A stretch of 64,000 bases of DNA from Spirochaetaceae bacterium (GTDB taxonomy: Bacteria; Spirochaetota; Leptospiria; Leptospirales; Leptonemataceae): the NCBI GenBank assembly GCA_002729885.1, contig PBUB01000011.1, positions 60,815-124,814 on the forward strand, written 5' to 3'. Every line of letters begins with the position of its first letter. Within the stretch, counting starts at the first letter, position 1. A model generated the notes under the pieces. It was not told where the DNA came from, did no database searches, and saw only the letters and a list, made by a program, of their open reading frames with translations. Both the position numbers and the translations under genes were made by a program. Of this stretch, positions 1 to 8,097 are shown piece by piece.

Positions 1-760
1 CGCGAATGCTTTTTATAAAAGCAGAAATGGTATCAAAATGCTCATCCACTCCATAGGAAAAGCTCAGCTCCGGCAAATCTCCATCAAAACGAATCTCGGC
101 ACGATTCGCAAACACCGCATCACTGGCCAGATTCTCCAGGATTCGAATCAATCGCCTGGCATCTCCATCGGCGGCCTCCAGAATTTTTTCCAGGCTGCCT
201 TCCTCAATAGACAGTGAATGCTCCGCAAAACCCTTTTCCAGCACTCTACCTGCGATTACCTTGAGATCATCCTTTTTCAGCTTTTCCAGATAGTATACAG
301 TGCAGCGGGAAAGCAGAGGACCGATGACCTCGAACCTGGGATTTTCCGTAGTAGCTCCAATAAGCAGAATGCGGCCGGACTCTGCACTTTCCAGAAGCGA
401 ATCCTGCTGAGCTCGATTGAATCGATGGATCTCATCCAGAAATAGAAGAGCACCTTCCATGTGGCTGCGAGAGGCTTCCAGAACCTGTCTCACCTCTTTT
501 ACGCCGCAGCTGACGGCACTCAAGAAGAACGAAGGTCTTTTCCAGTGCGATGCAAGGATGGTGGCTATGGTAGTTTTTCCGGTGCCCGGCGGGCCGGATA
601 GAATCAAAGAATGAGGAGGTAATCGCTTCAAGCGCTGAAGCAAGGTTTCATGTCCTACCAGCTCATCCCAATCACCAGGACGCAACCGCTGCGCCAGAGG
701 CCCATCCGAAGGCCTCTGGAACAAATCCCCTTCCCCGAACGGGGAATCAGGAGCGGACAT
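1..760 (-). CDS. rarA: RarA/MgsA-type replication-associated AAA+ ATPase, partial
   Basis: This is the first 253 codons of a clamp-loader-like AAA+ ATPase; the rest lies beyond the window edge. The start is the ATG read from 760. Visible motifs are Walker A (SGPPGTGKTT, about residues 55-64), Walker B with the family signature (LFLDEIHRFNRAQQD, about 107-121) and sensor 1 (IGATTENPRF, about 134-143). Members of this family act on stalled replication forks and single-stranded DNA with SSB and RecA. The start overlaps the end of the upstream membrane-protein gene by 14 bases, which suggests cotranscription and translational coupling. RuvB is a related but separate ATPase and is present at 36450. 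The family call is secure. Confidence 0.93.
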   Translation of the reverse strand, partial: MSAPDSPFGEGDLFQRPSDGPLAQRLRPGDWDELVGHETLLQRLKRLPPHSLILSGPPGTGKTTIATILASHWKRPSFFLSAVSCGVKEVRQVLEASRSHMEGALLFLDEIHRFNRAQQDSLLESAESGRILLIGATTENPRFEVIGPLLSRCTVYYLEKLKKDDLKVIAGRVLEKGFAEHSLSIEEGSLEKILEAADGDARRLIRILENLASDAVFANRAEIRFDGDLPELSFSYGVDEHFDTISAFIKSIR

Positions 761-2150
761 TTCGGTTGGCTACGCTTTCGCGTACATCTTCCTGCACCCG
801 GTCCAGAACTCGAATCACATCTTCAATGAGAGCTTCCTGAGATTCAGGATCGCCCATATCTTCCATGATGTTGCTCACAGAATTCTGAAGAATGCGGCTG
901 AGTCTTTCGGTGCCTTCGGGACCGGAAAGAGCTGCCTCCAGACCATCGTTTACGGTGGCATGCACAGACATCAGAATCAGACGCACAATGGGTCCAATGG
1001 GTGACAGAAGATATGGTTCCATCGCACGATTGATAGAGTAAGAAACCATTTCTGAAATCTGAGGTTGAATTTCAGGAATTACCTTCTTCGCCACACTGGC
1101 CATTTGATTGCTGAGCAGATTCTCCACTGCATCCCGGGTATCGCCTTCCATGCGAATTCCGGTGCGCTTCAGAGATGCTTTGGTCTGATCCAGAATGTTC
1201 AGAACCACGAGACCACTGATCTCCTCGGCAATAATACCGGCATTGCTTTTGATTATATCCGGTGCAAGACCATCGTCCGGAAGCCATCCGTTCTGGCGAA
1301 TACGCATATAGAACGGTATAACACGTAGCAATCTGAACCAGGCCGCATGATGCGGAGGAAATAGATTGAACACTTCATAGGATTGTCGCACAGGGAAAAG
1401 ATACCATTTGCGATAACGCTTCTGAACAATTGCCATTATCCATCGCGCAAGAAAGTCGAGCAAAAAGAAAAGTACGAACCATCGATCAATTAGATGAAAG
1501 TAGTCCTTCTTCTCTCCATCTTCGCCAATCCAGCGAAAGTAGTTCTGATTCATGAGATACATTACCTCTGAATCAAAGAACTTGAATTTATCCTGATAAT
1601 TGTCCGGTGTCAGATTTTCCTGACTGAAAAATTCCCTGAATGCATCCTTGGCTGAATCGTCTTCATTGGGATACTCTTCGCGCATCTTGTTCTTGATGCG
1701 TTCCAGAACTCCGTCTTTTTCTGCCAGATAGAAATGACTGTCCACACCACGGCGGTTGATCATATCCACCGTCATCTCAATGAGAGTTTCACGGCTCTGC
1801 ACGGAGGTCTGTCTGGCCTGAAGATTGGCCGGGTTTTCTGCAAGTTCGCCCAGCGCATTTTTTAGATTCTTGATTTCGTCTTTGTAGGAGTCTACAAATC
1901 GATGGGATTCAATACCCTTTACAGGGTCATATTGTTTCACCAGTCCAGGAGCATAATCCAGATACACATCCCGAAAGGTCATCCGGGCGTAGGGAATTTT
2001 CCAGAGGTAGGATGCGTCAAAAACTACCAGCGAAATATTGGCAAAAGCTACCAATGCGAAAAGAATTTCGTAGAGAGTAACTACTAACTTCTTCTCTTTT
2101 CGGGTAGATTGGTTCTGATCCCAGAGCTGCTCCAGAGCCCTTTTTTCCAT
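747..2150 (-). CDS. Membrane protein of unknown function, ion-channel-like topology
   Basis: This 467-residue protein matches no family I recognise with certainty. One hydrophobic segment lies near residues 24-46 and a second near 205-230. A large soluble, acidic region lies between them. After the second segment comes RKWYLFPVRQSYEVFNLFPP and then a short basic-hydrophobic stretch, WFRLLRVIPFYMRIRQNGW. The spaced arginines resemble the region around a voltage-sensor or pore helix, but I see no selectivity filter, so a channel role is only a guess. The C-terminal part is helical and ends in an acidic and amphipathic tail. I chose the ATG at 2150 because the open frame upstream runs into the divergent tmk gene; no clear Shine-Dalgarno sequence precedes it. 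The stop overlaps the start of rarA. Confidence 0.7.
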   Translation of the reverse strand: MEKRALEQLWDQNQSTRKEKKLVVTLYEILFALVAFANISLVVFDASYLWKIPYARMTFRDVYLDYAPGLVKQYDPVKGIESHRFVDSYKDEIKNLKNALGELAENPANLQARQTSVQSRETLIEMTVDMINRRGVDSHFYLAEKDGVLERIKNKMREEYPNEDDSAKDAFREFFSQENLTPDNYQDKFKFFDSEVMYLMNQNYFRWIGEDGEKKDYFHLIDRWFVLFFLLDFLARWIMAIVQKRYRKWYLFPVRQSYEVFNLFPPHHAAWFRLLRVIPFYMRIRQNGWLPDDGLAPDIIKSNAGIIAEEISGLVVLNILDQTKASLKRTGIRMEGDTRDAVENLLSNQMASVAKKVIPEIQPQISEMVSYSINRAMEPYLLSPIGPIVRLILMSVHATVNDGLEAALSGPEGTERLSRILQNSVSNIMEDMGDPESQEALIEDVIRVLDRVQEDVRESVANRNVRS

Positions 2151-2196
2151 GGGAGGAGAGTTTACAGTAGCGCGCCCTGCGGTAAAGTGGAAACCG

Positions 2197-2847
2197 ATGG
2201 CCGCTATTAAAAAAGAAGAAAGTGCCGGATCGGGCCGAGCTGGCCTTTTCATTGTCCTGGAAGGCATCGATGGGTCCGGAAAAACCACGGCCTGGGAGTT
2301 TCTGAGGGAGGCCCTGGCTTCGGATGCGGATGTGATTTTCCTCCGCGAGCCCACAAATCTGCCCACAGGACAGAGACTACGTGCCTGTTTGCAGGGAAAA
2401 TCGCCTGCTCCCGAAACAGATGATGGATGGATGGAGCTCTTTCTGGCGGACAGGCGAGCCAATGTTACAGAAAATGTGATTCCGGCTCTTTCTCAGGGCA
2501 AGGTTATTGTGCAGGATCGCTATATCTATAGCACCGCTGCCTATCAGTCGGACAATACAGATCGGGCCGTTGAACTTCTGGAATTACAGAAGGAATTTCC
2601 CGGACCGGATGGAATCATATTTCTGGATCTGACGCCGGAGCAGGCTCTACAGCGCATTGATAGCCGATCTGGCTCAGAAGGCAGAGAGCACTTTGAAACA
2701 CTGGATAGACTGGAACGAATATATGCCAACTATCAGAGCATTCTACCGGAGAACTGCCATCGCGTGGATGCAATGAAGCCTGCCCTGTCAGTAGGCCAGG
2801 AGCTCCTCGACATGATTCAATCACTGCGATCGAGAATGAATGTCTGA
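2197..2847 (+). CDS. tmk: Thymidylate kinase
   Basis: The gene encodes dTMP kinase, which phosphorylates dTMP to dTDP with ATP in the dTTP pathway. The 216-residue protein has the P-loop EGIDGSGKTT near residues 22-31, the DR(Y) motif in VQDRYIYSTAAYQ near 108-120, and a short lid region, DSRSGSEGREHFE, near 155-168. An upstream in-frame ATG at 2149 would add 16 residues but overlaps the divergent gene's start. The ATG at 2197 puts the P-loop at the usual distance from the amino terminus. The gene is divergent from the membrane-protein/rarA pair, and the intervening bases must carry both promoters. Confidence 0.93.
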   Translation: MAAIKKEESAGSGRAGLFIVLEGIDGSGKTTAWEFLREALASDADVIFLREPTNLPTGQRLRACLQGKSPAPETDDGWMELFLADRRANVTENVIPALSQGKVIVQDRYIYSTAAYQSDNTDRAVELLELQKEFPGPDGIIFLDLTPEQALQRIDSRSGSEGREHFETLDRLERIYANYQSILPENCHRVDAMKPALSVGQELLDMIQSLRSRMNV

Positions 2848-2911
2848 TTGATCCTCTCATCTGGCTTTTTTAAGGATCTTTTGATCCAATATCTTTTTCT
2901 GGAGAGTAATT

Positions 2912-3565
2912 ATGAAGATTTATACAAAGACCGGCGACGCAGGCCAGACCGGCCTGGCCAACGGAAAGCGAGTATTCAAAGACCATCTGCGAGTGGAACT
3001 CTACGGAACCTCCGATGAGTTGAATTCCGTCATCGGCCTGGGGCTTTCCTTTCTGCAACAGGAGATGTCCGGAGGAAAGGTTGCCAGGGCTTCGTTCGAA
3101 TCCGTTGAAGAACAGCTCCATGCCGTTCAGAGTTTGCTATTTGAGCTCGGAGCGGAACTGGCTGGCTTTCCCACCGAGGAAGGATCCATTCTGCAGAGCG
3201 ATGTTGACCATATTGAAAGCTGGATCGATGAAATGAATCTGGCACTTCCGGAAATGAAGCAGTTCATTTTGCCAGGCGGAGAAGCCTCATCGGCACAGTT
3301 CCACATCGGTCGCACGGTCTGCAGAAGACTGGAGCGATTGCTGGTACATGCAAATCGAATGGGAGCCATGCCGGTGGAGGAAATCAATTCGGATGGCGCA
3401 AACGATATGACTCAAGGCGAAATCCTGGGTTCCACGGGTATGATCTGGGTAAATCGACTTTCGGATTATCTCTTTGTTCTGGCAAGACACTGCCAGAGAC
3501 TGAACGGCGGACAGGACATTCCCTGGAAAAGTCGAATGCAGCGGCCTTCTCGAAAAAGAAAGTGA
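2912..3565 (+). CDS. pduO: PduO-type cob(I)alamin adenosyltransferase
   Basis: This 217-residue protein transfers the adenosyl group of ATP to cob(I)alamin, giving adenosylcobalamin. The amino terminus has the family's IYTKTGDAGQTGL ATP-binding loop, followed by DHLRVELYGTSDELNS, which carries the conserved Y-G-x-x-D-E-L-N motif. The conserved C-terminal R-x-x-C-R-R-x-E-R motif appears as GRTVCRRLERL near residues 133-143. The family forms trimers with the active site between subunits. A good ribosome-binding site (GGAGAG) precedes the ATG. The enzyme would process cobalamin that enters through the riboswitch-controlled BtuB system at 25-29 kb in this window, and the riboswitch there senses a cobalamin ligand of this kind. 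Confidence 0.93.
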   Translation: MKIYTKTGDAGQTGLANGKRVFKDHLRVELYGTSDELNSVIGLGLSFLQQEMSGGKVARASFESVEEQLHAVQSLLFELGAELAGFPTEEGSILQSDVDHIESWIDEMNLALPEMKQFILPGGEASSAQFHIGRTVCRRLERLLVHANRMGAMPVEEINSDGANDMTQGEILGSTGMIWVNRLSDYLFVLARHCQRLNGGQDIPWKSRMQRPSRKRK

Positions 3566-3572
3566 GCAGACA

Positions 3573-4232
3573 ATGAAGTATTCAGCATCCACCGTCACAG
3601 AGTATCTGACTCAGATACCTCCGGAACGCAAATCGGCAATACAGCCAATTCGCAAAGCCATCAAGTCCGCCCTTCCGTCGGGATATCAGGAATTGATCCA
3701 GTACGGAATGATTACCTACGCAGTTCCCTTGAAACGTTATCCCGCCGGATACCTGGAAAAATCGGATACCCCGGTGCCTTTTTTGAGCATCGCCTCTCAA
3801 AAGAATCACATGGCCATCTATCTGATGTGCGTTTACGGAAAGGAAGAAGAGAATTTTCGCAAGAGATACAGAGAGTCTGGCAAGAAGCTGGACATGGGCA
3901 AATGCTGTATTCGATTCAAAAAGCTGGAAGACCTGGCTCTGGATGCAGTATGCGAAGAGGTTCGAACCTGGACGGTGGATCGATTTCTGAATAAATACGA
4001 ACAGGGGCGAATGACGGCAAAGAAATCCAGCAAGGGGAAACCATTTCAGGTCTCGAATGCCAGCCTTAACTCTGCGAAAAAGAGGCCCGGTGAAGGAAAA
4101 TCACCGCAGGGTTCGAAAGCCAGTCCGGCTTCCGTAAAAAAGAAGTCTGCAAAAAAGTCCGTAGCACGGAACTCAGCCAAAAAGAAATCCGCGAAAAAGA
4201 CATTCGCCAGAAAGAAGGCGCTTCGAGTCTAA
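3573..4232 (+). CDS. DUF1801 protein with lysine-rich histone H1-like tail
   Basis: This 219-residue protein has two parts. Residues 1-145 form a DUF1801/YdhG-like domain, recognisable from ERKSAIQPIRKAIKSALP, YQELIQYGMITYAVP and the C-terminal KCCIRFKKLEDLALDAV. The function of that fold is not established. Residues 146-219 are a low-complexity tail rich in Lys, Ala and Ser, with repeated (S/A)-K-K motifs such as SAKKSVARNSAKKKSAKK, which resembles eukaryotic H1 and chlamydial Hc tails. The tail suggests nucleic-acid binding, but this is inference. The gene starts seven bases after the cobalamin adenosyltransferase stop, so the two are probably one transcript. Confidence 0.85.
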   Translation: MKYSASTVTEYLTQIPPERKSAIQPIRKAIKSALPSGYQELIQYGMITYAVPLKRYPAGYLEKSDTPVPFLSIASQKNHMAIYLMCVYGKEEENFRKRYRESGKKLDMGKCCIRFKKLEDLALDAVCEEVRTWTVDRFLNKYEQGRMTAKKSSKGKPFQVSNASLNSAKKRPGEGKSPQGSKASPASVKKKSAKKSVARNSAKKKSAKKTFARKKALRV

Positions 4233-4234
4233 CT

Positions 4235-4831
4235 TCAGTTTTCGCTGGAAAGATTGCGAATCTGGTCTCTAAGTCGAGCCGCTTCTTCGAAGTTTTCGGC
4301 CTCTACAGCCCGCTGCAACATGGCCTTCAGTCGATCCAGCTCGGAAACAGGCTCTGTCTCGCTTTCGCTTTCCTCTTCTACCAGGGATTCTTCAGCGGAC
4401 TCTGCTTTTCCCTCTTCGCCTATGGTCACCGCCGCTTCTTTGTAGACCTTTTCATTCATATAGATGGGACAGCGAGCTCGAATGGCCAGTGCCACCGAAT
4501 CCGAAGGTCTTGCATCCAGCTCAACAATTCCATCTTCGGACTGAATTACAATCCTGGCATAGAAGACGTTTCCGATGATGTCATTTATAACCACATGTAG
4601 AATCCTGGCTTCCAGCTCTCGAACCATCTGAATCATTAAATCATGACTGTTGGGTCTTGGAGGAGTAACTCCGTCCAGGGCGCTGGAAATGGAATAGGTT
4701 TCCAGAGGTCCAATAAAGATGGGCACAACCCGGGCGGATTCATCGGTGGTGGGCTTCAAAAAAATGGCAAATCCAACATTGGTTATGGATACGTCTGAAA
4801 TAGTAACCTCAAATGCATTCTCTGGTAACAT
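4235..4831 (-). CDS. Bifunctional nuclease family protein with C-terminal UVR domain
   Basis: The 198-residue protein begins with a bifunctional nuclease (DUF151) domain of about 130 residues, seen in VVPIFIGPLETYSISSAL and the conserved LDARPSDSVALAIRARCPIY-type stretch. An acidic linker rich in Glu and Ser (about 140-160) follows. It ends in a UVR motif, LDRLKAMLQRAVEAENFEEA and AARLRDQIRNL, the helical hairpin that in UvrB and UvrC mediates mutual contact. This domain pair occurs in several bacterial phyla, and its physiological role is unsettled. The ATG at 4831 follows a GGAG site that lies inside the last codons of the upstream lipoprotein gene, so translation is coupled. Confidence 0.9.
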   Translation of the reverse strand: MLPENAFEVTISDVSITNVGFAIFLKPTTDESARVVPIFIGPLETYSISSALDGVTPPRPNSHDLMIQMVRELEARILHVVINDIIGNVFYARIVIQSEDGIVELDARPSDSVALAIRARCPIYMNEKVYKEAAVTIGEEGKAESAEESLVEEESESETEPVSELDRLKAMLQRAVEAENFEEAARLRDQIRNLSSEN

Positions 4832-4832
4832 G

Positions 4833-5447
4833 CTATCTCCAGTTAACGAGGATGCTCCGAGACACCTCTGTCCGCAAATGTTTTTTGGAACTCTCCAGCA
4901 TCAAAGTGAGCTTAACCGGGAAATAGTCTCGCTCCGGCCTGTTTTGCAGAATGCCCTCCTCTTTCTGAAGGACGGCCAGAAGTGTGCCCAGATAATCAAA
5001 GCACCATACCCCATTCTTTTCCAGTCTCTTTCCTTCCAGCTCGCCCCGGACTTCCATACCAGAAGTGGGATGCTGGATCAAATAGCTGCAATGTAGATCT
5101 TTTCTGAGCTCACTCCGCTCCTCCAGGGAAGCCTCCCTGTTCCAGCGCACCAGATAACCTACAGTAATGGGCGCTTCAAAATAGATGAAATAATTCCATT
5201 CTTTCCAGGTACCAATTTTGTGATCGTCAGAAACGGTGAATTCTACTGTCAGATGGTCGGACGCTGAATCCGATTGAAAGCCATGATCATTGCAGGCATC
5301 CGAGGCTGCATCGTAATCCGGGCAGAACTGGCTGGATTGTATTTCCAGAGGCCCGCCACAATTGCAGGAGCAGAGAAATACTACGGGTAGAAAAGCATAG
5401 AAGGCGTAAATGTAGAGAGGATGGTTCAATCGAAGTCTATTTTTCAT
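4833..5447 (-). CDS. Predicted lipoprotein of unknown function
   Basis: This 204-residue protein has a basic start, then a hydrophobic segment and a lipobox-like FLCSCNCGG, so lipidation near residues 26-29 is likely. The mature part contains FCPDYDAASDACND, with paired cysteines, followed by a beta-rich region (YFIYFEAPITVGYLVRW) and a conserved-looking end. I do not recognise the family. The stop codon is two bases before the start of the bifunctional nuclease gene, whose ribosome-binding site is in the codons for NW at the end of this frame. The two genes are therefore almost certainly cotranscribed. Confidence 0.75.
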   Translation of the reverse strand: MKNRLRLNHPLYIYAFYAFLPVVFLCSCNCGGPLEIQSSQFCPDYDAASDACNDHGFQSDSASDHLTVEFTVSDDHKIGTWKEWNYFIYFEAPITVGYLVRWNREASLEERSELRKDLHCSYLIQHPTSGMEVRGELEGKRLEKNGVWCFDYLGTLLAVLQKEEGILQNRPERDYFPVKLTLMLESSKKHLRTEVSRSILVNWR

Positions 5448-5482
5448 GGAGTATATAGTATTTTTCGGAGCTGCGAAACGGA

Positions 5483-6016
5483 TCAGGAGCTGATGTAGAT
5501 CAATCGCATATCATTAAAAAGTGCAAGTACCTCGGCGTTACGAAAGAACTCTGGACTGTGCAAGAAGGGGCGAAAGGAGTATCTTTCGAAATAAAGCAGA
5601 GGTTCTGCGTAGATTCCACCATAGAGATAAACCCGATGAATATCATCCTCCAGACTGGTGCGAACAGCAGCAAACTCGGTAATATAGCCGGGATCCAGTT
5701 CTACCCTGGGCAAACCATACTCCTGGTATTTGTATTCCAGGGCCAGGCATCTCTTTCGAATATCCACCATCTCTTCGCGGCCTATTGGCCGTGCCAGAGA
5801 GAATATATGCATCTTTTCGCGCTCCGGAAAAGAATAGAGCGAAGGTACCGGATCCAGGGCATCGGTTCTGGCTTCAAAGTCGATGGTTCCGAACTCCGCA
5901 GTTACTCGTTTGCGCATCTCTTCAATAGCGCCATCTTCATCATAGCCGCATGCGATATACATCCTGGCCCCTGCGGGCTCAACAATCTCAGGTTTCCATT
6001 TACCGCTACCTACCAT
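5483..6016 (-). CDS. DUF4416 family protein
   Basis: This 177-residue protein matches the DUF4416 pattern. It has an N-terminal ARMYIACGYDED strand-helix unit, then FGTIDFEARTDALD and FSLARPIGREEMVDIRK, the highly conserved RVELDPGYITEFAAV, and a C-terminal YLYGGIYAEPLLYFERYSF. Family members occur in spirochaetes, thermophiles and deltaproteobacteria; the function is unknown. The open frame extends upstream to 6196, but that would overlap the divergent AAA ATPase gene. The ATG at 6016 leaves space for divergent promoters. A TACAAT hexamer 16 bases after TTGGCC lies just upstream of this start. Confidence 0.82.
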   Translation of the reverse strand: MVGSGKWKPEIVEPAGARMYIACGYDEDGAIEEMRKRVTAEFGTIDFEARTDALDPVPSLYSFPEREKMHIFSLARPIGREEMVDIRKRCLALEYKYQEYGLPRVELDPGYITEFAAVRTSLEDDIHRVYLYGGIYAEPLLYFERYSFRPFLHSPEFFRNAEVLALFNDMRLIYISS

Positions 6017-6084
6017 AGGCCTGCCGATTGTAGCATGGCAGTGGGCCAGGCCAAATAGAATTTGACCGGAAAAGGGAAAAATGA

Positions 6085-7395
6085 ATGCTACAGACCATGA
6101 CTCAGGACACCCGGGCCGGGGATCTGGCCTACGCCGATGCCAGAGATCGATTGGAAGCCGAGATTGAGCGATTTGCTCGCCAGAGTGGTCAAACAAGCCT
6201 GGAAATTCCGGCGATAAGCTTCGAAAAAGGGGAAACCAGATTCGAATTCTTACCGGAGGACCTTCCGGAAGAGAAAATACTGGAAGGGCTGAAGGTAATC
6301 AAGAATCACATTGAGCACATTCGAATCCATACCCTGGATCCTGGATATGTGGTATTTCAATCCCTGGGACCCAACCTTTATGACACGAAGCACTTTCTTT
6401 CCGGGATTAAATTCAAGTTTGTAAGCATCACCAATAACTATCGCGTAGAAGCCTCCAGGTCCGGCAACTTCAACGAATCGGAACTGCAAACCTGCATTGA
6501 ACTCTTTCAACTATTCAATCCCGGTAAAAAAGAAACGGATCCTACCAAAAAGCTGGAACAATTGGGAGTCACCGTATTTCCTCCGGAAGCGAGCCAGGAC
6601 TCCAACAATGGATCGGCCGGAACCAATCCCTGGGGTCCCATTGCAGGATACGATTCCATAAAACGAGAAGTTGAGGAATGCCTGCTTCTACCCGCCCGGC
6701 ACATGTCTGTGTTCCAGGGTGTAGCTCAGCTCACCAGGGGAGACGGGGCAGCCAATCTTCCCGGTGCCATTCTATTCGAAGGACCTCCTGGAGTAGGTAA
6801 AACTACTATTGCCAGGCTGGCAGCTCAGGCAGCGGGATTGCCTCTTATTTATGTACCGGTAGAGAATATACTTTCCAAGTTCTACGGCCAGAGTGCTCAA
6901 AACCTGGCTTCCATTTTTGACACAGCCAGTCTATTTGAAAGAGGGATTCTTTTTCTGGATGAAATCGATGCTCTGGCCACCTCCAGGGAAAGCGGACTCT
7001 TTGAAGCCACTCGCAGGGTTCTATCCGTGCTTCTGCGAAAGATCGATGGACTGGATCGAACCGGTGGACTGCTTACAGTAGGTGCCACAAATAGAGCTGA
7101 AGACCTGGACCATGCATTGCTCAGTCGATTTGACCAGATTCTTAGATTTCCATTACCCAATGAACAGGAACGTTCGTCTATATTCCAGTCATATGCAGCT
7201 CATCTGTCGACAGAGGCCCTGGCTATCCTGGGACGGGAATCTGATGGGCTATCAGGCCGTACCATCCAGGACATCTGTGAAAGCGCGGAGCGCCGATGGG
7301 CCCGTACATTAATAGAAAAGAAGCAGGCACTTAGCACTCCAGAGGCAGAAACCTACATTCGGGTGCTCAAAGAGAAGAAAGCCGGAATGCTTTAA
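6085..7395 (+). CDS. AAA ATPase with unrecognised N-terminal domain
   Basis: The 436-residue protein has a C-terminal classic AAA module: Walker A EGPPGVGKTT near residue 232, the pore-loop region IYVPVENILSKFYGQS, Walker B ILFLDEIDAL near 288-297, and the second region of homology GATNRAEDLDHALLSRFD near 333-350. The arginine in LLSRFDQ is in the arginine-finger position. The core resembles the spastin/katanin/Cdc48 branch. The 180 residues before it form no domain I recognise, and no membrane segment or protease domain is present, so it is not FtsH. The N-terminal part probably selects the substrate. The start at 6085 has an AAGGG site at suitable spacing. A strong hairpin terminator lies 110 bases after the stop. 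Confidence 0.88.
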   Translation: MLQTMTQDTRAGDLAYADARDRLEAEIERFARQSGQTSLEIPAISFEKGETRFEFLPEDLPEEKILEGLKVIKNHIEHIRIHTLDPGYVVFQSLGPNLYDTKHFLSGIKFKFVSITNNYRVEASRSGNFNESELQTCIELFQLFNPGKKETDPTKKLEQLGVTVFPPEASQDSNNGSAGTNPWGPIAGYDSIKREVEECLLLPARHMSVFQGVAQLTRGDGAANLPGAILFEGPPGVGKTTIARLAAQAAGLPLIYVPVENILSKFYGQSAQNLASIFDTASLFERGILFLDEIDALATSRESGLFEATRRVLSVLLRKIDGLDRTGGLLTVGATNRAEDLDHALLSRFDQILRFPLPNEQERSSIFQSYAAHLSTEALAILGRESDGLSGRTIQDICESAERRWARTLIEKKQALSTPEAETYIRVLKEKKAGML

Positions 7396-7507
7396 TTTTT
7401 TTGTGCAGTGCAGCAAAAATGGATTTGACCGCAGTAAAGCACTCGTTACATTGATCCCAGCGTGCAGCGCAATAGCGCCAATCGCTTTTCGCATGAACAC
7501 TCTTCCT

Positions 7508-7538
7508 GCCCCCGGATTCCCCCCCGGGGGTTTTTTTT
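7508..7538 (+). terminator. Rho-independent terminator after the AAA ATPase
   Basis: A seven-base-pair G/C stem (CCCCCGG at 7509-7515 with CCGGGGG at 7524-7530) encloses an eight-base loop and is followed by eight T residues. This is a standard intrinsic terminator on the plus strand, 110 bases after the AAA ATPase stop codon. Confidence 0.85.
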
Positions 7539-7756
7539 GTACCCTGTCCCGCCCCTTTTTTCCAGGATTCCCCTTTTCTCCGGTCAGAGCTCTTTGCAGT
7601 GCACAATAGGCCAGGCTGTCCAAAGGCCCCTGCCGTTCGAGAACCCTTCCCGGATCCTGATCTCCCGCCCGAATCAACCACGTCTCCTGGCCAGAGCAGG
7701 CTGAACCTGATCTGGAACCTTCCCGTTTCCGCCCCGATCTACCGGATGGGCCGGAA

Positions 7757-7786
7757 TTGGTAAAAAAAATGAAGAAAAAATAAAAT
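7757..7786 (+). promoter_or_regulatory. Candidate sigma-70-type promoter of the lipoprotein/FadL operon
   Basis: TTGGTA at 7757-7762 is followed after 18 bases by TAAAAT at 7781-7786, within a tract that is almost only A and T in a sequence otherwise near 50% GC. Transcription would start near 7793, just before the dyad at 7806. There is no other obvious promoter upstream of the operon. Confidence 0.4.
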
Positions 7787-7805
7787 TATGAAAAAAAATG
7801 ATTGC

Positions 7806-7829
7806 TACTGACCGGCTGGCCAGTCAGTA
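7806..7829. promoter_or_regulatory. 24-bp dyad, candidate operator
   Basis: TACTGAC (7806-7812) and GTCAGTA (7823-7829) are exact inverted repeats around a ten-base centre that is itself G/C-rich and partly symmetric. The dyad lies about 13 bases downstream of the expected transcription start. Its size and symmetry resemble operators of TetR-like repressors, but an RNA hairpin in the leader is also possible. Confidence 0.4.
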
Positions 7830-8097
7830 TAGAGGTATAGGAATTCCAGCGAATGGTTCAATCGCCCAATGGGGACCAATCTTCGCAGGATTTCTTATCC
7901 AGGGGCTGGCCACAGAATCAGCAAGGCCAGAGCGACGGACAGAAGCCACTGTACGGGTGGAAATTCGGCGTGACCTGGATGTTTTTATTGCGAAGGTCTA
8001 CACGGAAGTACCAAAATAGAAAAAAAAGTAGATCGTATCGTTTTGCGAATAGGTGGCCATCGGCTGACTGTCCGGCCACTCAGGAAGGAGTGTGGGT

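Larger units (their letters stand above)
7539..8097 (+). other. Long leader/intergenic region before the giant lipoprotein operon
   Basis: About 560 bases lie between the terminator and the first large lipoprotein. A 73-codon frame (7798-8019) is open but has no ribosome-binding site and no recognisable product, so I do not call it. The region holds a strongly A-rich tract at 7761-7800, a promoter-like pair, a dyad at 7806-7829 and a second inverted repeat (GTGGCC near 8053 with GGCCAC near 8075) close to the ribosome-binding site AGGAAGGAG at 8082-8090. A 5' untranslated leader of about 300 bases is plausible. Confidence 0.5.

Noticed and set aside
2151..2462. A 104-codon N-terminal extension of the membrane-protein frame
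   Set aside because: It overlaps the tmk coding sequence on the other strand and its composition is that of an antisense frame.
7798..8019. A 73-codon frame in the lipoprotein-operon leader
   Set aside because: No ribosome-binding site, no domain and an amino-acid pattern without structure; more likely leader RNA.
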